In this document: piece after piece, positions 52,085 to 58,920 of the stretch
Layout: every line of letters begins with the position of its first letter
How positions within the stretch are numbered: the first letter of the stretch is position 1
Assembly: GCA_016182605.1 (NCBI GenBank)
Contig: JACPGE010000069.1
Coordinates: 145,575-209,574, forward strand
Length of the DNA stretch: 64,000 bases
Source: Candidatus Hydrogenedentota bacterium
Lineage (GTDB): Bacteria; Hydrogenedentota; Hydrogenedentia; Hydrogenedentales; JAEUWI01
Direction: 5' to 3'
Program-made: the position numbers and the translations under genes
The notes under the pieces: model-generated
Told to the model about the DNA's origin: nothing
Seen by the model: only the letters and a program-made list of their open reading frames with translations
Databases searched by the model: none

Positions 52085-52293
52085 GCAGGGGACTGTACCC
52101 ACCGGCCCCCCATCACCTCCCACACGCAGCATCATCCCGCACCGGTGGGGACTGTACCCGAAAACGCCGCAGGGGACTGTACCCACCGGCGCCCATCACC
52201 CCCCATACGCAGCATCATCCTGCACCGGTGGGGACTGTACCCGAAAACGCCGCAGGGGACTGTACCCGGGAACCCCACGGGGGGACCGTACCC
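52085..52293. repeat. 84-bp tandem repeats with the motif GGGGACTGTACCC
   Basis: Unit 1 is 52085-52168 (84 nt), unit 2 is 52169-52251 (83 nt, about five differences), and a shortened third copy runs from 52252. The palindromic core GGGGACTGTACCC occurs at 52088, 52147, 52172, 52230 and 52255, with a variant GGGGACCGTACCC at 52281. Cores of this type accompany REP-associated (Y1) transposases in many environmental bacteria; no transposase gene is present here. The array splits thiG from thiH. Confidence 0.9.
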
Positions 52294-52331
52294 GGCACAC
52301 ATAGCCTTCGACCGCGTGGAGTTCGTCGCCC

Positions 52332-53456
52332 ATGAGCTTCAATGACGTCATCACCCAATGGGACGAAGTCAAGCTTCGCGGCCTCTTCCAAAGCGTCACA
52401 GACGCCGATGTCCGCGCTGCCCTGCGCAAAGACGACCGCAGCCTGCGCGACCTTGCCGCGCTCCTCTCGCCCGCGGCACGCCCCCACCTGGAGGCCATGG
52501 CCCGCGAAGCGCAACGCCTCACCCGCTGGCATTTCGGCCGCACCATCGCCCTCTACGCGCCTCTCTACCTCTCCAACCTCTGCGCCGCCGACTGCGTTTA
52601 CTGCGGCTTCTCCGTGCGCAGCGAGAACAAAGAAAAGCGCGTCACCCTGAAAGAACCCGAGATCCGCAACGAATGCGAGGCACTCGCGGCCCAGGGATTC
52701 GAGTCCGTGCTCCTGCTCACCGGCGAAGCCCCCAGGGCCGTCGATCCAGACTACATTGCCCGCGGCATCGCCATCGCCCGCGAATACTTCGCCTCCGTCT
52801 CCGTCGAGGTCTACGCCGTCGATCAGGAAGACTACCGCAACTACGTCGCCGCAGGCCTCGAAGGCGTCACCCTATACATGGAGACCTACCACCGCCCCAC
52901 CTACGCCGAAGTCCACCTCGAAGGCGAGAAGGCCGACTACGACTACCGGCTCGACGCCATAGAACGCGCCGGCCGCGCCGGCGTGCGCAAGCTCAGCATT
53001 GGCGCCCTGCTCGGACTCTTCGACTGGCGCACCGAAGCCTTCTGGACCGGCCTCCACGGCCGCTACCTGCAAAAGCACTGCTGGCAGAGCGCCCTCGCCA
53101 TCTCCTTCCCACGCCTCCTGCACCATCCCGATCGCTTCCAGATCCGCGACCGCGTCGGCAACGCCGATCTCGTTCAGATCATCCTGGCCCTGCGCCTCTT
53201 CCTCCCCGAGGCCGGCTTCAACCTCTCCACCCGCGAAGCCCCCGAACTCCGCGATAAACTCCTTCCCCTCGGTGTCACCCACATGAGCGCCGGCTCCTCC
53301 ACCCGCCCCGGCGGCTACGCCACCCGCGGCAAGGAAGTCCTCGAACAATTCGAGATTGAAGACTTCCGCAGCCCCTCCGAAATCCGCGATCTCATCCGCA
53401 GCCTCGGCTACGATCCCGTCTGGAAAGACTACGACCGCGCCTTCGATACAGCGTAG
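52332..53456 (+). CDS. thiH: 2-iminoacetate synthase ThiH
   Basis: 374 residues. A radical SAM enzyme with C-x3-C-x2-C at Cys84, Cys88 and Cys91 ('SNLCAADCVYCGFS'), preceded by the family's N-terminal helices ('LLSPAARPHLEAMAREAQRL' and 'ALYAPLYLSN'). Later blocks 'LLLTGEAP', 'TLYMETYHRPTYAEVHLEG' and 'STREAPELRDKLLPLGVTHMSAGSSTRPGGY' (in part) are typical of ThiH. It cleaves tyrosine to dehydroglycine (2-iminoacetate) and p-cresol for the anaerobic thiazole pathway, which fits the partner thiG. No Shine-Dalgarno is obvious. Confidence 0.95.
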   Translation: MSFNDVITQWDEVKLRGLFQSVTDADVRAALRKDDRSLRDLAALLSPAARPHLEAMAREAQRLTRWHFGRTIALYAPLYLSNLCAADCVYCGFSVRSENKEKRVTLKEPEIRNECEALAAQGFESVLLLTGEAPRAVDPDYIARGIAIAREYFASVSVEVYAVDQEDYRNYVAAGLEGVTLYMETYHRPTYAEVHLEGEKADYDYRLDAIERAGRAGVRKLSIGALLGLFDWRTEAFWTGLHGRYLQKHCWQSALAISFPRLLHHPDRFQIRDRVGNADLVQIILALRLFLPEAGFNLSTREAPELRDKLLPLGVTHMSAGSSTRPGGYATRGKEVLEQFEIEDFRSPSEIRDLIRSLGYDPVWKDYDRAFDTA

Positions 53457-53737
53457 GGGAAATTGGAGCTACCTCGTTACCAAGCTCCACCTGCCTCGGT
53501 ACAAGGCTCTCCCGACCCCTATAAACAACAGGGCGAGTTTGGGTATGCCCCACCAACCGCAAAGACTCCGGCGCATTATTCGTCAGCCACCTACCAGCCC
53601 TTTGATAATTTTGCCGTAGTAGCATTGACATACTTAGAGCTATAAGAATATTATCGCGTAAGTATTGCCTTCAGTTGTCCAAGGATCGGCTTAAGTTGGC
53701 TGTAATGGAATGTGTTCGAAGAAGAAAGGCCACCATC

Positions 53738-54244
53738 ATGGGCGCAAATATTGATGCAACTTTCGATATCCCTGATATTTGGTTCGATTTTTATGCCCGC
53801 TTCGTGCCAGGTTCAGCCTTTGCGGCAGTTGTCTACTATATGAGGGGAGGAGACTGGGCAACTATATCCGCCCTCCAAGCATCGTTTTTGGCAGCAGGGG
53901 GCTATTGTTGCGCACTGACAACCCAGTGGGCTTCGTCTGAAATAACAGCATGGATCACGGATCGTATGCAACAAAAAAGGGGAGTGAAGATCGTCCAAGA
54001 TCAGACTCTTGATCCCAAGGATATATTGGGCAAAATGCACAGCGAAACGACAATGTACATTCAGGCTTTTGTGCTTGGCTGCATTCTTTTTCTGATGCAT
54101 ACATTCCCTGAAAGTTGCGGATTTCTGCCAAATCGTACCCTCCCGTGGACAACCTTGATATTTGTCGTTGTTTACTTCATAGCGGCGCTAGACTTTGCAG
54201 ATAGGCGAGTTCGGCGCTTCAAGAGACTCAATAAGACATCGTAG
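53738..54244 (+). CDS. Membrane protein of unknown function in an AT-richer island
   Basis: 168 residues from ATG 53738 (AAAGG 8 nt upstream); in-frame starts at TTG 53675 and ATG 53705 are possible. Helices are seen near residues 20-50 and two at the C-terminal half ('MYIQAFVLGCILFLMHTF' and 'TLIFVVVYFIAALDFA'), with a soluble part in between ('KRGVKIVQDQTLDPKDIL'). No family recognised. Codon use is clearly less GC-rich than in the neighbours, and the gene is flanked by repeated sequences: CTCGTTACCAAGCTCC occurs on both sides, at 53473 and 54320. Horizontal acquisition is likely. Confidence 0.5.
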   Translation: MGANIDATFDIPDIWFDFYARFVPGSAFAAVVYYMRGGDWATISALQASFLAAGGYCCALTTQWASSEITAWITDRMQQKRGVKIVQDQTLDPKDILGKMHSETTMYIQAFVLGCILFLMHTFPESCGFLPNRTLPWTTLIFVVVYFIAALDFADRRVRRFKRLNKTS

Positions 54245-54787
54245 ACTACCGATTGACGTGCACAGGTATTCTGGGCCAGTCTCAGGTAAGCATTCGGGCC
54301 GAGCCCCGTCCCGTTATCGCTCGTTACCAAGCTCCGCTCTTGTCATTACCCACAAATTCTGTGTGCTGTGAAGCATCGGGTTTAGTCCGATCTTGCCCAG
54401 AGTATGTATGATCGTGAACACTACAAACACTGCACTCCAAAAGGGTTTTTTGACCCCGCAGGGGTGCCATATCGTAGCCCGGGGTGCAGCGAGGTGCGAG
54501 CGGAACCTTGGGTATGCATCACAAAAGCACAAGAGCCCCAGAGGGGCGGCATGGAAGAACTTCTCTCTCGTTCCCACGGTCCTCCGTGGGAATGCATAAA
54601 ACTATAGCACGGGCGCTCCTGAAACAAACATAATCCACCCCTCAGTTCTCCCCGGCCTCCCCACGCGCGTTTCCCCACCCCGGCACGCGCCGTCGCGCTT
54701 GGGTCCTTTCCGTCCTTTGCGTCCTTGCTTCACCCCATCGGCCCTTACCACTTCATCGCCCGCTCCCTCGTTCCACCTCGCAAGGAC
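54245..54787. other. Gene-free, repeat-rich stretch
   Basis: No coding region supported. It contains CTCGTTACCAAGCTCC (54320-54335, second copy of the one at 53473-53488), a segment with several short GC-rich stems around 54450-54550, the third REP-like palindrome (54571-54592), and a low-complexity CCTTTGCGTCCTTGC tract near 54714-54730. The mixture suggests a decayed insertion site. Confidence 0.6.
54571..54592. repeat. Third copy of the REP-like palindrome
   Basis: TTCCCACGG-TCCT-CCGTGGGAA with CG on the left and TGCAT on the right, the same element as at 51983 and 52050. Confidence 0.85.
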
Positions 54788-54865
54788 TCAGCAAAGAAGC
54801 GACTCTCGCAAAAAGTTGATGCCGCCGGAACTACAGTGGGCGCACGTGTCGACCAGTGCCTTCAT
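54788..54865 (-). pseudogene. Remnant of a PIN-type toxin gene
   Basis: The ATG at 54865 overlaps the stop of the antitoxin gene (ATGA), the arrangement of a coupled toxin-antitoxin pair. The first residues, MKALVDTCAHC, resemble the start of PIN/VapC toxins (LLDTC with the first catalytic Asp), but the frame ends after 25 codons and downstream sequence is repetitive DNA. Reading it as a truncated toxin is an inference from position and a very short match. Confidence 0.4.
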
Positions 54866-55101
54866 AGGTCGACATTGCGCATCGGCGTGCTGTCCCGTTT
54901 CAGATCCAGGCCTTCGAGACTGGGCCCATGGAATAAGAAGTCCTTGAAGCACCCTTCTTTGCACGTAAGCCGATCGTATTCCGCTTCGTCCAGTACGATG
55001 ACGGCCCTGTCCCGCCGCTGAATTCGCTGTGGGCCCTCTGAAAGTGCGAGACGAAAAAGTTCGCTGAAGCGGTTCCTGGCATCTGCGAATTTCCAATTCA
55101 T
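54862..55101 (-). CDS. Phd/YefM-family antitoxin
   Basis: 79 residues from ATG 55101 with GGAGG 8 nt upstream. 'MNWKFADARNRFSELFRLAL' and 'EGPQRIQRRDRAVIVLDEAE' (with YDRL after it) follow the PhdYeFM pattern: an N-terminal strand-helix DNA-binding part with the conserved 'F-S-E-L' and the 'G-P-x-x-I-x-R-R-x-x-x-A-V-x-V-L' strand. The C-terminal 25 residues would wrap the toxin. The toxin gene that should follow is only a stub, so this is an orphan antitoxin. Confidence 0.75.
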   Translation of the reverse strand: MNWKFADARNRFSELFRLALSEGPQRIQRRDRAVIVLDEAEYDRLTCKEGCFKDFLFHGPSLEGLDLKRDSTPMRNVDL

Positions 55102-55193
55102 GGGCAATCCTCCAAAACGCCAGACAATCCAGCTTAATTGCAGCACATAACATGTCCACCATGTCAAAGGGCGATGCACCATCTTCCCCAAAT

Positions 55194-56948
55194 TCAGCCC
55201 CGGTCACCCCCGCTCCGCCGCCGCACGGCATAGGCCGCAAGCAGGGCCGCCGTGAGTGTGGCCAAACCCGCCATACCCGCCAGCGGCAGCGATCCCTCTG
55301 GCAACACTTCCAACGTATACGGCGCCGTATTCAGCAGGGCCTTGCCGCCCTCGTCAAACGTGCAGACATAGACGCCCGCATCCGATTCCTGCACCGTATC
55401 AAACGTCAAGACCCGGCTGCTCGTCCCGGTCAGGCGGGGCGGATCTTCGGCGAGCGGAAAGGAATTCTTCTTCCACTGAAAGGCGTTGCCCTCAGGTGCC
55501 GTGAGCGTCAAGAAGTGGCCTGCTTCGATAAATCCCTCGCCAATACTGGCAATGATGGGAGGATTCAAGAGCACGTTGTTTCCAACAACCACGTCACCAT
55601 GCACGCCGCGCGCCAGGCGGAAACCAATCGTGCCATCCGCAAACAAGGGACTGATCGGAAGCCTGCGCGCCGTGCGTATATTGGGTGAGGCCACTATCCG
55701 TCCCCACGCGCCGCCACGAAGCACACGAGTTATACCGGTCAGCGGCCCGGTTGGGTTGAGCAGCGGGCTCTCACTGTAGAACGTGGAAAAATACCAGTCG
55801 TGGCACCATTCCCACACGTTTCCGCTCATGTCATAGGCGCCAATGGGGCTCACGCTGTTCTGCGTTTGCACCCCCCCGTTCGGACTTACATTCACGCCAT
55901 CAAACCAGCCCACCGGCGACGTATACGGCGTCAATCCGTCCTGAATTAACCCCAGTGGATTGATGTATCCGGGCTTCTCGATGTCGGGCAGGCTGCTGAA
56001 GGGCTGGTCGTGAAAATTTGCCCGGCTGCGATCGGTCGCCGTGTCCGAAGTGAATCCATAGATCCAATGCTTCGCGCCGTCCCACGCCGCCGCGCGCTCC
56101 CACTCTGCCTCGGTCGGCAAGCGGTAACCGTTCGCGGAAAACCCCGCTTCCCACGTCAGCGTGCTATACGCCGGCGCCAAGCCTGACTGTTCCGACAACC
56201 AGTTTGCATACATCACCGCCCCATACCACGTCGCGTCCGTCGCCGGGTGCGATCCCATGTCGTACACGGTTCCCTCGGGAAGACCGATCTTTGTCTTCGG
56301 CACGAAGCGGCCATTCACGAAACGGACATTGCACTCCGCCAGGTTAAACCCCAACAGCAGTTTCAGGTTTTCGCCCCCATAGATCGGTTCCACAAACCCG
56401 CGCCACGGCGATCCATTGGACAGCCGCAGCCATTTGCGTGAGGGGGCATTGGCATAGTTCAAAAAATCGCAGAGCTGTTGATTCGTGATCTCGAACTTCC
56501 CAATCTGATACGCGGAATGCACCACCGTATGCCGTGGATACTCGTCAGCCAGCGCCCGCGCCCCGTCATCGCCATCATCCCGGGCCCCCATCACAAACAC
56601 CCCTTCCGGCACTTGAATCAGTTCCGGAAGCAGCGTGAAGTTTGCCGTGACTTCCAGATCTCCCTGCACATCCACATCGACCCGGGGATTGTCCTCGCGG
56701 CCATCGCTCCAATCCACAAAGAGATAGCCCGCGTCTGCAAGCGCCGTAACCGCAATACCGCTCGCGCCTGCATCCACGGTTTGAAGTGCCGCCCCTGCAA
56801 TCGATCCATGTCCGTCCGTGAGGTAGCTCAGTGTGAAGGCTTCGCCACCCTTGGCATCCCCGCCCGCCTGTATGCAGGGCATAGTGGCAACGCCCATCAG
56901 AACAAGGCACAAGAACCGCCGCAGACCCTCGACTCGAAACACGGGCAT
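55194..56948 (-). CDS. Secreted SUMF1/FGE-like protein with InlB-type and Ig-like domains and C-terminal anchor
   Basis: 584 residues from ATG 56948. Order: signal peptide (about 1-28); an InlB B-repeat-like domain ('LSYLTDGHGSIAGAALQTV', 'GYLFVDWSDG'); a formylglycine-generating-enzyme-like (C-type lectin fold) domain from about 120 to 430 with 'VPEGVFVMGARDDGDDGA', 'YRLPTEAEWERAAAWDGAKH' and 'GNVWEWCHDWYF'; an Ig-like domain ('GNAFQWKKNSFPLAEDPP', 'DAGVYVCTF'); and a tail 'LPLAGMAGLATLTAALLAAY' with 'AVRRRSGG'. The motif after 'RVLRGGAW' lacks the two cysteines of true FGE, so it is probably not a sulfatase activator. The tail (small motif, helix, RRR) looks like a sorting signal but is not a PEP motif. 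Confidence 0.82.
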   Translation of the reverse strand: MPVFRVEGLRRFLCLVLMGVATMPCIQAGGDAKGGEAFTLSYLTDGHGSIAGAALQTVDAGASGIAVTALADAGYLFVDWSDGREDNPRVDVDVQGDLEVTANFTLLPELIQVPEGVFVMGARDDGDDGARALADEYPRHTVVHSAYQIGKFEITNQQLCDFLNYANAPSRKWLRLSNGSPWRGFVEPIYGGENLKLLLGFNLAECNVRFVNGRFVPKTKIGLPEGTVYDMGSHPATDATWYGAVMYANWLSEQSGLAPAYSTLTWEAGFSANGYRLPTEAEWERAAAWDGAKHWIYGFTSDTATDRSRANFHDQPFSSLPDIEKPGYINPLGLIQDGLTPYTSPVGWFDGVNVSPNGGVQTQNSVSPIGAYDMSGNVWEWCHDWYFSTFYSESPLLNPTGPLTGITRVLRGGAWGRIVASPNIRTARRLPISPLFADGTIGFRLARGVHGDVVVGNNVLLNPPIIASIGEGFIEAGHFLTLTAPEGNAFQWKKNSFPLAEDPPRLTGTSSRVLTFDTVQESDAGVYVCTFDEGGKALLNTAPYTLEVLPEGSLPLAGMAGLATLTAALLAAYAVRRRSGGDRG

Positions 56949-57220
56949 AAAATGAATCCACCTACAGCACTCGGTTTGCACAAGAATCAAGGGCCCAAGA
57001 CATTCGATTCACCGTACGGCCGGCCACAGCCGCACGCTCCAGACTCCCACCCCGGTTGGCCCGGTCGAATTGTACCACGTAGTGCGTCCTATGGGAGACT
57101 CTTTCGGTCCTTCGTGTTCGTAAGGCTTCGAGTAAGCCACACTCATAAGTGCCTCCGCAGCAAGTGAATGCTGCAAGAAGCGCTGGCTGGTCATCTATGT
57201 GTTACTCTGAGTTGCAGCGC

Positions 57221-57559
57221 CTATACAATTCCACCGCAATGCGGCCCTTTCTCTGTTCGCGCCCCGCCACTCCGATAATCCGTGTAATGCTCCACCACCG
57301 GAAAAGGATCGTAGAAATGATGCAAAAGACGCTTCCACTCCAGGTAGGCTGCCGATTGCCGGAATCCCACCGTGTGATCCTCCAGCGTTGCCCAATGCAC
57401 CAGCAAGACATAGCGGTTCTCCCGCTCCACACAGCGGCGCAGCTCATGTCCGCCGTAACCACCCATCGACATGATGATCGGCTCCGCTTCCGCAAAAGCC
57501 GCCTCAAACGCCGCCGTTTCCGCCAACCTCACATCCAGAATGGCCACTTCCAGAATCAT
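57221..57559 (-). CDS. ABM-domain protein (antibiotic biosynthesis monooxygenase-like)
   Basis: 112 residues from ATG 57559 with GAGGAGG 9 nt upstream. The fold of about 95 residues shows the dimeric alpha/beta-barrel pattern: first strand 'MILEVAILDVRLAETAAFEA', 'YGGHELRRCVERENRYVLLV' and 'HWATLEDHTVGFRQSAAYLE' with the usual W-x-x-x-x-x-H. Members include quinol monooxygenases and haem-degrading enzymes, but many have unknown roles. It lies 29 nt downstream of a lipase-like gene and probably shares its transcript. Confidence 0.72.
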   Translation of the reverse strand: MILEVAILDVRLAETAAFEAAFAEAEPIIMSMGGYGGHELRRCVERENRYVLLVHWATLEDHTVGFRQSAAYLEWKRLLHHFYDPFPVVEHYTDYRSGGARTEKGPHCGGIV

Positions 57560-57588
57560 CCTTGAATGCCTCCTCTTCCTTCGCTCCC

Positions 57589-58317
57589 TCACTCTTCCAA
57601 CGCAAAAGACCCCGTGCGCAGGAACCGCACACAAAGCTCCGCGGTTGCCGCGCCATTCATGATAAAGGTATGGCTCCTGTGCACCAGGATCCAGTCCGTC
57701 ATACCTTCCAAACGCGTGCTTTCCACGGCCACGATGCCATCGCTCGGCTCATCAAACGTAATGCGCTGGCCCCGATCCCCTGCGATCACACCAAAGGGCG
57801 CCGTGGGCGTGGGAAGGGTCTCATAGAACGCCGGTGACGCCAGTTCCTGCCCACACTTCCCATTCACCAGCCGGTAGAGCGGATTGCCCTGAAGCCGATC
57901 CGCCAGCGCCGGCGGGTGGTTTGGCGGCGCCAGCATCACGATCCGGCCCAGACCTGCGCGGTATGGCCGGTGAAAGCCGTCGCGCACGACAATGTTACCC
58001 AGCGAATGGCCCACGAAATGATACGTTGCGGTTTGCACCCGTTCTTCCACAAAGGTATGCAGTTTCCCGGACACCTCGCGCACCGAGTGGCTCCGGGGCA
58101 CGTACGGAAAATTAATCGTCTCGTAGCCCGCCATGCGCAGCCGCTTCGCCAGCGGCCAGAGCGAGGCCCGGCTGCGCCCCATGCCATGCAGGAGCACCAC
58201 GGTCTCCGCGCGCGGACAGGTGGCCGTCTTCTCCGCCCGCTCCGCGCCGGAAATGTGGGCCGACGCACCCCGGCCCCCGGCGGCACATAGAATAAAGGCC
58301 AACATCAGATTCACCAC
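57589..58317 (-). CDS. Secreted alpha/beta-hydrolase (lipase-like)
   Basis: 242 residues from a GTG at 58317 (a second GTG at 58314 fits the GGAG box better). A short signal peptide (to about 'GASA', residue 20) is followed by 'TVVLLHGMGRSRASLWPLAK' with the oxyanion HG, the nucleophile elbow GHSLG at about residue 102-106 ('YHFVGHSLGNIVVRD'), an Asp region 'DEPSDGIVAVEST' and the final His in 'HRSHTFIM'. The pattern fits lipases/esterases that act outside the inner membrane. First gene of a two-gene operon with the ABM protein. Confidence 0.82.
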   Translation of the reverse strand: MVNLMLAFILCAAGGRGASAHISGAERAEKTATCPRAETVVLLHGMGRSRASLWPLAKRLRMAGYETINFPYVPRSHSVREVSGKLHTFVEERVQTATYHFVGHSLGNIVVRDGFHRPYRAGLGRIVMLAPPNHPPALADRLQGNPLYRLVNGKCGQELASPAFYETLPTPTAPFGVIAGDRGQRITFDEPSDGIVAVESTRLEGMTDWILVHRSHTFIMNGAATAELCVRFLRTGSFALEE

Positions 58318-58576
58318 GTACTCCGCTCAGGTTACTCTGGGTTCAACGGCCCCGGTTCCATTATCCCGGCGATCAGATGGGCTTCACGTCAAAAATGGCG
58401 CTAGGATGACAAACAGCGGCACGATTTTTTTGCCCTCTTATCGATAAATCCACTCCGGAACAATAAACCCAGAGATAAATTCCAGAATTATTGTCAATAA
58501 CAAGTTGGTACAATAGTTGCTCTTTTCTTGCCGGAGGAGGGAGGAAGTCAGGTTGTGGGGCCTGCTTTCTCACTTT

Positions 58577-58621
58577 AGAGCGGACTACAGTACCTGTTGT
58601 GTAGTCCGCTCTGCCCTTTTT
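58577..58621 (+). terminator. Intrinsic terminator on the plus strand without an upstream gene; possible small RNA
   Basis: A 13-bp stem AGAGCGGACTACA / TGTAGTCCGCTCT (58577-58589, 58600-58612) is followed by GCCCTTTTT. All nearby genes run on the minus strand, and on the minus strand there is no T-run. Upstream are TACAAT (58509-58514, -10-like), a palindrome TTATTGTCAATAA (58488-58500) and a purine-rich GGAGGAGGGAGGAAG (58533-58547). A short transcript of about 100 nt would fit. The remainder of 58318-58638 has no gene. Confidence 0.55.
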
Positions 58622-58638
58622 AAGGGATAATTCATGCG

Positions 58639-58917
58639 CTATCCCCCGGAGACCAATTGTAACACCGTAAGCACATCGCCCTCTGCCGCCGGGCGCGCCC
58701 CAGGATCGAACCAGCGCAGATTCTCGTCGTTGTACAGCATCAGCACGTGCTCGCGCTGGGCTCCCTGCTGGTCGAAGAGATGGATGCGCATCGCGGGCCA
58801 CTGCGCCATCAGCGCTTCCAGCACCCCGCACACCGTATCGCCCTCGACCGTCAGCGTCGTTTGCCCGCCCGCGCTCGCTGCAAGCAGCCCAGGCAGTTTC
58901 ACCGTTACACTGGCCAT
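58639..58917 (-). CDS. MoaD/ThiS-family sulfur-carrier-like protein
   Basis: 92 residues with a ubiquitin-like fold pattern: 'VTVKLPGLLAASAGGQTTLT', 'GDTVCGVLEALMAQWPAM', 'LMLYNDENLRWFDPGARPA' and 'EGDVLTVLQLVSGG'. The C-terminus ends exactly in Gly-Gly, the site that is adenylated and thiocarboxylated in MoaD, ThiS and relatives. It is 3 nt behind the BNR-repeat protein gene, a pair that I recall from many genomes. Neither molybdopterin nor cysteine synthase genes are near, and the local thiG/thiH lack thiS, so it might serve either pathway or a separate sulfur transfer. Confidence 0.8.
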   Translation of the reverse strand: MASVTVKLPGLLAASAGGQTTLTVEGDTVCGVLEALMAQWPAMRIHLFDQQGAQREHVLMLYNDENLRWFDPGARPAAEGDVLTVLQLVSGG

Positions 58918-58920
58918 GCC

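Noticed and set aside
52085..52293. CRISPR-like array between thiG and thiH
   Set aside because: Repeats are directly adjacent 84-bp units with no unique spacers, and there are no cas genes.
53457..53737. Short plus-strand frame directly after thiH
   Set aside because: It is made of repeat-like sequence (CTCGTTACCAAGCTCC) and has no start signal or protein-like composition.
55194..56948. Functional formylglycine-generating enzyme
   Set aside because: The segment after RVLRGGAW lacks the two cysteines needed for catalysis or copper binding.
58515..58621. Bacterial SRP (4.5S) RNA
   Set aside because: The segment contains GGAGGAGGGAGGAAG, which recalls the SRP loop, but the conserved GGTCAGG-CCGGAAGGAAGCAGCC core is not there and pairing does not fit. 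Kept only as an unnamed small RNA candidate.
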